A stretch of 64,000 nucleotides of DNA from Anticarsia gemmatalis (Eukaryota; Arthropoda; Insecta; Lepidoptera; Erebidae): positions 6,269,501-6,333,500 of the forward strand of contig NC_134747.1 of the NCBI RefSeq assembly GCF_050436995.1, given 5' to 3'. Position numbers and translations under genes: made by a program. How positions within the stretch are numbered: position 1 is the stretch's first letter; each line of letters begins with the position of its first letter. Below are positions 13,501 to 25,500 of the stretch, piece by piece. The notes beneath the pieces are model-generated. The model was given only the letters and a program-made list of their open reading frames with translations. It was not told the origin of the DNA and did no database searches.

Positions 13501-16500
13501 GCCCGCGCCCGCGCCGCCCACGCTGCCCGCCGCCACCACGCCCGCACCACGCGCCGTGCTCATCGATGGGAACATATCCACATCTACAAACAACCGATGA
13601 AAAATTTTACTCACTATAGGTATACTCATCTGTACCGCGATTCTGTACAACTATCGGGTATCGACTACCGATACCGAGTAGCTATCGAGATATTCTGTAT
13701 GAAAAATTGGTCAGCACCATTAGCGGATTTCTGCAACAACTATGTACTTGAATGGCGCCATTTTCCACCAAACATTAAAATTTTTATTTTTTTTTTTGCT
13801 TGAGGCCATTTAAGGGCAATTCGAAATTCGAATTTCGAAATAAAATATTCTTTCCATTTTTTATTTGAATAAATTATTTAAATAATCTATATTAAATAAT
13901 TTTAGGAAGACGAGGCCAACGAGGCTGAATAGGTATTGTTTCCGTTGCCTGCTTCAACGTAGGAAAATAAAAAGACGCTGATTCTTTTTTTGTGTTGATA
14001 ATGTTTCGTTGAACAACATTAATTATGATATTTTTATATTATTGATTTATTTTTACTAATACGGTTTAAAGTAGACTATAATTATTATTTATGAGAATAA
14101 TACTTTTCATGATTATTTTTTATCCACTATATAATATACTAGCTGACCCGCGCAACTTCGCTTGCATCCAATAAGAGAGAATGGATGAAATTTTTCCCCG
14201 TTTTTGTTACATTTTTTACTGGTACTCTGCACCTTTTGGTCGTAGCGTGATGATATATAGCCTATGTCCTTTCTCGGGTATCAAAGTATCTCCATACCAA
14301 ATTTCATGCGAATTGGTTCAGTAGTTTAGGCGTGATTGAGTAGCAGACAGACAGACAGACAGAGTTACTTTCGCATTTATAATATTAGTATGGATTTAAA
14401 ATTAGTTTATACACAATTATGACCAATAAAATTTAATTTAAGGAACAAATTTTCAGAACGAATCTTTTACTCACTTTAAATGTCAAGTTTTCGATACTCC
14501 ACAGCTCGCTATTCTCTGCCGGTTTTCTAACGAGTAGCTCGGTAGCTATGTATGGTACTCGATAGCGTGACGTTAGTAGCGAATGTACAGAATGTAACTC
14601 GGTGTGTATTCCAAACTAAGAAGCCACTACCATGGTAGACTATGATAACCAGACAAATGATAAACATACTATACTTCTAAATACATCTTCAATCATAAAA
14701 AATCTTGAAGTCCTGGATGGTAGTCAATCCCGTCACACTCGACGCAGAGGTCCACCAAACATACAGTCGGTAGTTTTATTAAGAAATAATAATTATTTGA
14801 ATATAACACAGGATCTGTTTACTAACCTTCAATACACATGCTTTCAATACGTTCATCGAAGTATGGATATAGTACAGTAACATTATTTTCTGTTGACTTC
14901 AGTAGTGGTGAATCGTTGTTCAGGTCGTAGTACGCGATGATACCATCCGAATAGCCAACGACTATGTGGGCGTGGCCTTTTTGCTGAAACGTACAATTTA
15001 ACGTATACTTAACGATTACAAACAAACGCCAAAAATGATGTAAAAATATGATATAATAATATATCTCTAATGACTATGCCTTTGGCTGGCTTCATCACAT
15101 CCGAATAATTACCATTTAGCTTATCTAATGGAATTTTAATACAAATTAGACAGGTTACCCGACACTTATCCATGGCTCGTGAAGCCGGCGTTTAAACTTA
15201 CCGTGGACCACTTGATAGCTGTCGCCTGATAGCCCGTTCTATTTTTACCCATCGTTAACCTCAATTCCACAACAGGTTTCACGGTATAAAACAGTTGATC
15301 TCTGAAAGTATAAACAAAAATTTACAAATTAGATCATTACCAATTATTTTAATTGCACTCGCGACCGAATACTCAGACGTCACATTTTAAGTACCAATTA
15401 AGAATATTTATTTGTTTATTTTGCAGTAATGTGACCGTGATAGTTTTATTGTTTATATTAATTTACATTACATTAACGCTTAGTACTCCGTCGTTAAAAA
15501 TAAAACATTTCTATATCGTATAATCTATATAATTGGGACTATATAATTCAGACTATGTAGCTTTTTTCGTAAATAATGTTGAAATTGTAATTCTTGCAGA
15601 CTGAAACATTTTATTAGACACTCATTTGATAACAACGAAAATATGATATAGTGACGTCACTACGTCGTATTTCTATACTATAGTAGGGCCGCTGAGTTAG
15701 AAACATAAAACGTGTTTTTGACATTACATAAAGAGTAGCTGATTTGACTCGTAGGCAACTACCCTAAAGTAGGTATGGTATATCTATACGTACTTGTCTT
15801 TCATCGTAGAAGGATAAGGCACAGGGAATATGTAAGCGGCGCCATTGGCACAAGCCGCGGCACACAAGCCCAGACGCGACGTGTCGAGGGATTCTACTTC
15901 CAAGTCGACCAAGTCTCTCGCGCCGGACGGACACCAGTCGATCGCCCATATCGTGCCGGCGTCTAGAGATATACCCATTGCAAGCTGAGGCACACCACTG
16001 GAAAAACAAAGTCGGTATTTTTACTTGTACTAGAAACATCAATATAAGATTAATTAAGAAGTTAAATAATTTATTTTCCCACGTTTTGTGAATAGAAATG
16101 CATGCCTTCACTGATATAATATTTTTGAAATGCTTTGTTAAGTCACAACATATTGGCGCCTGCCGGTGCAAACGTGCGAATAACGTCATAATTTAAATAA
16201 TCATAGGAATGTGATAAGGTGTTAATGTGAGCAAGAGTATCCGATTAAAATGGCATGGCGTAGTTCGCGCGTTTGTACCTAGCCTTGCTTCCAAACTCTG
16301 TTGGAGTCGGCTTCCAGTCTCTTCCAGCTAGATACCAGTATTTTACGACGACTGCCTATCTGACCTGCACATCCCAGCTACCTGGGTTATAAAACGTTAC
16401 CTATCGGTAAGACTGTAGTTCGCACGTTTGTAATAGCCCGAATATATAATTTCAACGTATAATATCACAAGACTCACGCGATCAAGTTCCCGCAGTCCCA

Positions 16501-19500
16501 TATCTGCAGGAGGGAGGAGTTGTGAGTGTGTTTGTCGCGCCACACGTGTCGCGGCGTGTCGGCGCCGAGGTGCGTGACCACGGCCAGGAAGTCCCGCGCC
16601 GCGCCCGACGTGTCGCCCACGCACGCCGGCACCCAGCACATGGACTGGATACAGCCACCCATGAACATCGTTATTATATCTGGAAATTTAATACAAAATA
16701 TTATTACGATTTCATTAATCGAGAATATTCTTTCATTGATGATTGATTTTAGTTCCGTGTAATACATTTTATGGAACATTATTTTGTCTTTGGAGTGAAT
16801 CAAACGAACTCGGCAGAATAACGGCCATTTTCAATGCTGTATCTAAGATGCATATCTAAAAAGCATTAATTAAGTTTATCGTTATTACGATTTCTATAGT
16901 TGCATCATGGATAGCATTTTCTACAGGCATCGCTAAATGATAGATCATTTTGAACTAATAATCTAAGATAGCAATCTATCCTTAATCTTTGGCAGAACGT
17001 TAAGGGTAAGTCAACTGTCAAAATAGTACGGAAATGTTCCAAATAGAGAACTAGACATCTGAAATTTCCGCGACTGTAGGTATTTAATTCTTTATTTAAC
17101 TTACCCTTTTCTCTCTGAGCTTCGAATCGTTTATAAGCAAGCCATATATCTCCGTTGTCATATTTAACTTTGCACGATTGTTCTAACGGCGGCATACATT
17201 TGTTCAAGTTAGCTTCAGTCACCGCTTCGTAGTGGAAGGTGCGCCACTGCTCAAACAGAGTGTCCTTTGTCATATGCAGAGCGATACTGAAACATTAAAA
17301 TTTTTCATAAGAATACATATTACTTATATGCTTGTACCAAATTATTGATTTAATAAACAATTTTTCGTGATTTTCAAAACTTACAATTCCTCAGCACTTT
17401 TCCTCATGTAGGTGCTAAGATTTCTAATCTGGTAAGGCAACCGTTGTAGTATTTTGCATGCTGTAAAATCGATATAATAAACAAGTTAATAATTAAAGAC
17501 ACATTATCGTACCTAGCTAGTAGTCAATTTATATCGGCAATGACGTTAGTGCCTCAATTCATAAATAAAAAATGTTTGATTTTTTTCATACGCTGCCATC
17601 GGTCGAGCGGATGAATTCACACAATATAATATGTAAGTATAATAGGACACTGCAAAGCGAGGTTGACATGCACGGCATATTTTTCCATGAAATATGTGAC
17701 CTATTATGCACTGAACCGACATCAGCGTAGAAGTAAATTAATGCTTAAACTTACTAGACTCTCCGTGTTTCTTAGACTTGGTAAGTTCCTGGTCGCGCGC
17801 CTCTCGTTCTTCATCAGAAATGTTCGAGTCAATATCCGTGTCTGTGTCCTCCTCTTCAGAAGCATTATCCAGTTCCACCGACTCGTCAGAATCACTGCCC
17901 TCACATTTTGCCTCTACACACACGTGATTCGTCATTTCTGATTCGATGTCCGAACTAAATCCACACTTGGGACAGTATACGCCCTGAAATATACCATATA
18001 ATGTTGTAGTATAATATTTTTTAAAATACGTTTTGATTTTGATTCATATTCTCATACTCATCTATGTCTAAACTTATTGTGATACTACTATAAATGCTGA
18101 AGATCGATTTTTTGGATGTTTGTTAGTCAAACACGCTTGTAATACAGATCGGATTATAATGGAATTTGATCCATAGCTAGTTTGAAACTCAGATTAACCC
18201 AAAATATACGTTTTACGCCGAAATTTCAGACAGACAAAATCATGCGAAAAGGCTAGTCTAAATTATTAAACAGCAATTGTTGTAAATACTTACATCACTG
18301 GTATTGCTAGTATACTTTTCTATAACAGTCTTTGCCCTGAAACAAATAATGTTCAAATAAATACAATTTTCATTTTTATTGATTTGCAATAAGTTTAAAA
18401 CTTTTGCGTCATGTTCATTATAATAAGCGTGGACGCAGGCTGACAGTGGTCGTGGTCAATGTAACTTGCGCCGAAACGTCAGGCATACAAAATATTATTT
18501 TTACTGCTAAATACATACTTATATAGATAAATTTACATCCAGGCTCAGAACAAATACTCGTGCTCATCACACAAATATTTGTCCCGGGTTATTTCGCAAG
18601 GTGAACACGTCAACCACTGCGCCAAACGTGCAGTTTAAATAAAAACGCGTGTTCGCGTTAATCCCGTAGCCTAATATATAATAGAAGAAAATTAGTTTTA
18701 ATAATATAACAAAGTGTTCCCATACTTCTCAGCTGCCTTCCGTCGTCCGCCAACAAACTCAACGACGTTATCTTCTTCTTCTTGTTTGATCTGTTTCTCC
18801 TTGGCGGCCCGTATTTTACGTTCTAAAGCATACTCTTGCTCTCTATGCATCGTCATGTGCTGACTTTTGTATATACGCAAATATTTGTTGTTGCATATCT
18901 CGCACACGCTTTTATACATCTCTGTTTCCTGTAAAAAATTTAATAAATTATTAACTGAAACTGATACAGCGAAACTTATTACATTTATCATTTTTTTCGT
19001 TATTTTTAAAATATAAGAAATATCTTAGAGAGTCTTGCATATCTAAGAGTTATTCAAACAGAATGCAAAGCCCCTTTCCCAGAGGAGAGCATTTCTCCTC
19101 ACGATGGTCTTAATCCTTAACGGATACACTCTCTCATTCTGGTACAAGACTCTTGCACCACAGTAGGACCATAACGAGTTATAATTCAAAATTATTGTGT
19201 TTTTAGTTACCTCCTCAGTCTTGCCGCAAGTGATGATATGTGCGTAGAAGCCGACCGCAGATATCCTGCTGATACCACAAGATTTGCATATCAACTTGTT
19301 GTTATTTTTTGTCTGATACTCCTTTATATAGCTCTCTACTCCGTACGGGTTGTTGATATCCTGGAAAATAATAAATCGTATGAAACAGAATAACATGTTA
19401 TATGATTATTACGCATGTAAAAAAATAGGTTTTATTTAAGAAACAAATAATATCAATAGATCATTGTCTAGCAGACAGACTAAAATCGTGAACTTCCCAA

Positions 19501-22500
19501 TTTTTCTAAGCTTTTTTAAACATTTGGAATCAATTTTCTAGATTCATTTTCGTTCTAATAAACAAAATTATATGTGTGTATACTGTATAATGGTGTTGGC
19601 ATCATATAAAACACTTACGATTGCAGGAGCACCGACCACCCAGGCAACATTGTAATGATTCTTCATCGCATGGTCACGCCAATCTCTTGGGTCCACTTTT
19701 GCTGAACACACGGCACATTCCACCGGGTCTAGAAGACAATACAAATAATATAATAACAGTCAATAAATAAAAAATCTAAATATCTGTTATTTAAAAAATA
19801 ATTACTTTAAACCACAGTTATAAATTTGTTTAAAAACTCTTGCGACATAAATAACCACTGAATCTTTGAGCCCTACTCGAAATTAGCTTTTACTATACTT
19901 TGCTATAGAAATCTATGTAGAAAATATTTAACTGCTATTTATATTAATATTGTTATTCAAAGTACCTGTGCCAGTAACAACGTAGTTGCTACTAAGTACG
20001 ATGGTGCCGCACGTGTCGATGTGGGACAGGTATGACTTGGCGTACTTCCTCGTGAGCCCACACTTCTTGCACTTCAGACCTCCCATGTACTTTGTCATCT
20101 CTACCAAGTGCCTCAACACGGCTGACTGGTCGTCTAAATCCTGTAACAAGACAATCGCATTTAAGTTTTTTTTTTATAATTCCTTCAACATTTCGGGATT
20201 AATCTTGCTTCTTATATAAATGGGAAGCGAAAACTTACGGTTATCTGTATATATGTATTAGAAAGTAATTAATGGAAACAATATACGTATTTCTAATAAA
20301 ACTATACTGTTAGCAAGGCCAGCATAGTAGTTTGATCGAATACTGGATATTAAACAAACAGTTATACTAGTTACTACGTATTCACATGTGGTATTGCGCT
20401 GTCGTTTTACCCTAAAATACGTAATGTGGACCGCAAAACCCAGAACTTTAAGACGCTCATCATAAATAATATCATCCGGTCGAATCCCTACTTTGAGTAC
20501 AACACATCGCTTGATCGAGTACAACTACAGTATTAAGGTAAGGTAGGTAAGCGGTATTCAGCAACCTGTGTACAGTAACTTAAGGGTATTATTATACACT
20601 ATACTTACAATTGCCGGGCGTCCCTTGATCCAAGCTAAGTACTCATGTTTATCTTCTAAATGCGCCTTCCACTCGGACGCTGGCACCTTGTCATTGCAGA
20701 CGCCGCACACCACTGACGTAGTTGACGCAGTAGGCACTTCAAACGAACTTATAAATGGCTCATCCTGGATAGTAATGTTCAACGGCTGGAAATAACATTG
20801 TTTATTATTTATTTATAACATCGTATCTTGTACTCTTAATGTAATTAGAAATGTATGAAATATTCCAGTGTAACGTCATACGTGAGAGCAGTGATAGCCG
20901 AGTGGTTTAAGTTGGCACCTCCCACGCAAGTGGTCGCAGGTTCGAATCCGAGGCAGCACACCAATGACTTTTCGAAGTTATGTGTGTATTAGAAATAATT
21001 ATCACTTGCTCTAACGGTGAAGGAAAACATCGTGAGGAAACCTTGCATGCCTAAAATTTGTTTAATACATTTATTGAAGGCATGCAAAGTCCCCAACCCG
21101 CACTTGGCCAGCGTGGTGGACTCAAGGCCTAACCCCTTCCCCTCGTTTGGGAGGAGACCCTTGCCCTGCAGTGGGACAGATATGGGTTATTAAAAAAAAA
21201 AAAAAAAAAAAAACGTCATACAAATAAATAGTCTCATGAAGGGGGAGGGCCTATTGCTATATAAAGAAGAATTTAAAAAAATCACAATATTTACTTTATT
21301 TTTAACTACCTCTTGATAAATACTTCTAAGCAAACCAAAAGTTGTTTGAAATGTTTTTGTGTGGTATTATCAGTCAGTCGCTTTATAATTTGAAAGGGTA
21401 TCCTGTATTTATATGTTACTTGTGAAAAGGCGTTCGATAAAGCAAAGGTAAATATATGGAAAATGTATCAGAATTTACAATACAATATTATTATAATCAT
21501 AAACTAAACACGTACCACTGGCTCAGTACATTCTTTAATGTGTTGTAAAAATGATTTAGGATATTTCTTGACAACGCGACACATGTTGCAGACCAATCCG
21601 GCGTATGACCGTGAAATGTATAGCAGGTGAGCCTTCACCGCGTCCATATCGTTCAGGTCCTGGAATCAAACACATTTTCTTAAAACAAGTTTGACATCTA
21701 GAAGTTTGTGTGGGGAAGATAATATTATCTTTATACTCTACTTCATTGCAGAAATGTGTCTGTACGTCGTACGAAACATTAAAATTTTTAATACAGAAAT
21801 CATTTCATCATATAATACAACATATGTCCTCTGGTTCGTAAACAAAATTAGAGATATTTTATTAATTCATAAAAATAATTTGTCAAATCATGCAAATATT
21901 TTTTCGGTAACAAAAAAACCAACGACCACATAGCCCAGTGGCCGCATAGCTTGTAATAATTGCGTTACGTACGTAGACTCTCTCTCTCTCTCACTCTTTT
22001 CCTGGCTATTCGTCCCATATAGTAGTAGAATCAGCCTTCCTTACACTCTTGCTCCACTTCACCCTATCCTAGACGTCGATCTAGACTAGAAAATATTATT
22101 ACCAGAGGCGGTTTCCCTTGTTGCCACGCGAGATATTTATGTTCCTTTCCGATGTGAGAAATCCACTTCGATGACTTAACTTTCTCGTTACACACGGCAC
22201 ACGTCACTTTGTCCTGGGACGTTACGTCAATCGTAGTGTCTAAGTAGCTGGAGTTCATACTCGAATCATTGCCAGGAGCCTGGAAAACGTAATATAGAGT
22301 ATACTGCCTTAAATTGACAAAATATCTACGTCTAAACGCTAACCAATATGTTTATAAGCAAATGCTTAATTATGTAATTATGTAAAATGGACACAGTCAT
22401 CAAAACTGAACTGAAGTCAAAAGGATTTTTTTGTTATGTTCACCAACTTGTTTAGTTAAATTAAAACCAGAGGTTAAATACTAGAAGGGGAATTTATACG

Positions 22501-25500
22501 TCACCACGTGTTTCTCATCAGTTTTCAGTTTTTGCTCTTTTAGATATATTTACGATACGTGCGTGCAAAATTCCCAATAAATAGTTAGAAATTCACGGTT
22601 CTTAAAAATGTAAAAACTTCACTTACAGTGCCATCACAAGTCTGTACATGAGTTAGATACAACTTGACTCGTCTACGGTTCAGCCCACATTTGTAGCATA
22701 TCAATCCGTCGCCGCTTCTAATTATCTCTAGCAGGTGCTCTTTTACAGCATCCTCGTCTGTCAAATCCTGAAAAAAATAATAAACCGGTCAAACTAAATT
22801 CAACTTTGGTCACTATGTTTTTGCGGACAAAACTGCGATGCGAAGTCGGTTTGTAAAATCTGCAAACTCGCACGACGCATCCACCATCGGCCAGTTTCAC
22901 GCCTTAGTGATACAATACTTAGACCTAGTTCCAACGTTTCTATCAGACAGTTTATGAGATCTAATTTTGGCAGCAGTTTTCAAACATTTTCTGTTACTTT
23001 GTTTATAAACAGTGAAACTGCCTCTAAAGGGAACAATCCAGTAGATAAAGTGGCAGAAAATGGATAAAAACCACTTACGAAATTTCACCTGTTAATTACA
23101 TAATAAGCATGTCCTTACCAATGGCGTAGTGCCGACTCTCCAGGCTAAGTAATTATGTTCTTTGCCGATATGTTCGTTCCAGTCTGCAAGTGGCACCTTC
23201 GCATTACAGACTCCACATATGTATTTCTTCTCGTCTTTCTGCTTCTGTTTCTCCTTGCCTTTTTCTTTATCCGTGTTAGCTACTTCACGTTCAGATTCAT
23301 TCGAATCGATCTGTAATAACATATTTTAATGTTAAATCGGGACCCATTGTCTATTCACACTATTTTTTTCTAATGGTTAACCTAGATATAACTTAACGAC
23401 TGTTACTTTAATTTACAGCAACCGGGACTGACCGTTTACCTGCTCTCTGAAGTACGAACGCTCAGTATAAAAACGTATACATTTATGGAATGTTCGCGCT
23501 TAGGTTGCATAACCCACTGATCGTTTACCGACCAGTGAGCACACCTAGCTACGAGCGCCTCCTTGCCTTACTCACAATATAATATAACGTTGATTTAGCA
23601 ATAATATAATAGTATTGTTAACTTACGCCTTCACCAGCACAAGTGTTGACATGTGATAAGTACTGGTGAACTCGTTTGCGACTCGCACCACACTTGTAAC
23701 AAATCAGTATTCCTCCACCTTGTTTCAGTAGTTCCAGCAAGTGCATCCGTACCGCTTCTTCATCGTTCAAATCCTTTACAACAATAATATTATAATTAAA
23801 CATAAATTAACGATAAAAAAAGTATACAAGTTTTTTTCTTTATTTAGGCATCGTAGTAAACCTTTCAATACTAACAATATTCACCTGAAAAGTTTGTTTG
23901 TCTGAACTCACTAATTTCAAGAAATGCTGGTTCGAATTGAAAAAATAGTGGTAAATAGGCAATATAGTGAGGAAGGCTATAAAACATCACGCTATGACTA
24001 TAACGAGTGGAGCAGACATTAAAAAGAGTGTGATGAAAACGGGAAAACTAAAGTACTCGCGGACTAAATCGAAGGCTACCGCTAGTATTATTAACCAAGA
24101 AAAAGATGTAAGCTACTTGTCCTTACCAAAGCTTGTTTCCCATGTTCCCAAGCGAGATAATTATGTTCTTTGCCAATATGCTTGGTCCATTGTAACACCG
24201 GCACCTCTTGCTTACACACTCCGCATGTCATATCCTTCCTGTCAGTAGTATTTGACGTGTTCTCTTCTACTTCGATGGTAGTATCCAAGTCGGTGCTCAT
24301 TACTGAATCATTGATACGAGCCTGGAAAAGGTTTAAAAGGAAATTTTAATACTAACGTACACGTAAACGTAAGTATCCGTTAGGTTTACGAACATCTCGA
24401 CGTATGTACGTAACGAACGTGAAATGGAGCGTGATAGCTCCTACTGTTTTAAAAGACTCCTGCAGTGATTTAGTGTAAGTTTTTCGACTCAATGGGTCTT
24501 GAGTAGCCATTTTGTATGTTTTACATTTTTTAAGGTATGAAGTTATACATCCAAGCACATTAGAAAAAATTAAAATAAAGTAAATAGCATATTTACCTCA
24601 CTACCATCGCATGTTTCGATGTGCGCTAAAAACAGCTTGGCACGTTTGCGTACCAATCCACACTTGTGACAGATAAGACCTCCACCTATTGTTATGATAT
24701 TCTGTAAATGCCTACCCACGGCTTCTTCGTCTTCAACGTTCTGAAATTCACACACATGATACGTTACACTTCATATTACAATAAACTGAATAATCTTTTT
24801 TAAACTCTGGCGACTTGTACACTTAATATTATATCGCAACGTCTTAAACGCGATCAAAAATTAAAGGTTATAATATCTTATTTGTTTCCCCGACGTTTCA
24901 ATCAGATTGAGTCGCCCGTGGTGACGGGCTGACTTTTTAAGACTCGTTGCGATATAATGCTATGTGAAAAATCTTTGTATTCTTATTTGTATAAAAGGGG
25001 TCTGTGACTGATATCTACAAAAGGTTATTTAAACGTGTGTGAATGAACAAGATAAAATATTGTCCTGACTAGTGATTTGTATTGTGTCAATTGTGTGGAA
25101 CAATAATGCTACTCCTCTAGATCGGGATAATCGATACGTATTGATAAGATACGAAGGCAGTCGATTCAATCGATTTTTGTATCGATACAATAACATGCGG
25201 ATCGCTAGTGAATACTTGTGCAAATGTGCGTTTAGGGTATAATGGAAAGAAAGATGTCTAGCTAAAATAACATACCAATTTGTTCTGTCCGTCGACCCAA
25301 GCAAGATAATTATGCTCCTTTCCTATATGTTGGATCCATGACGTGTACTCCACTTTAGCCTGACATACACCACACGTGACTATATCTCTAGATGTTGATG
25401 CCCTCCTCGAACTAGGTTCCTGAAATAATTTAAAAGAAACATCCAATTACTCATAACAAGCAATGGGCGTTTTTCATCTATTATATCTATTACAAAAATA

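Larger units (their letters stand above)
10586..17286 (-). other. GTF3C2: WD-repeat region of the TFIIIC subunit (exons 23-31)
   Basis: Exons are 17105-17286, 16478-16679, 15794-15997, 15202-15301, 14827-14983, 13386-13583, the array exon ending at 13056 (listed separately), 11141-11287 and 10586-10744. Recognisable blade segments are GGCIQSMCWVPACVG, SSLLQIWDCGNL, AGTIWAIDWCPSG, TAIKWST/VVGYSDGIIAYYDL, a very Ala/Gly-rich blade in exon 28 and the terminal DVTAIAFCPTARNHHKLAVA blade. Exons 24, 28 and 29 are strikingly GC-rich compared with the AT-rich rest of the gene. The 10586-10744 exon was found by its acceptor (ttacag) and in-phase stop. Junction phases agree throughout, for example GAAG|GTTAGT at 14827 joining to exon 28. 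Confidence 0.85.

Noticed and set aside
13278..13803. Overlapping open frames of 113 and 166 codons on the plus strand
   Set aside because: They are shadows of the GC-rich minus-strand exon 28 (13386-13583), with no domain or splice support.
17941..17990. Suspected frameshift in the YCPKCGF finger exon
   Set aside because: Recounting the bases showed the frame is continuous from the acceptor at 17983 through the acidic segment; no frameshift.
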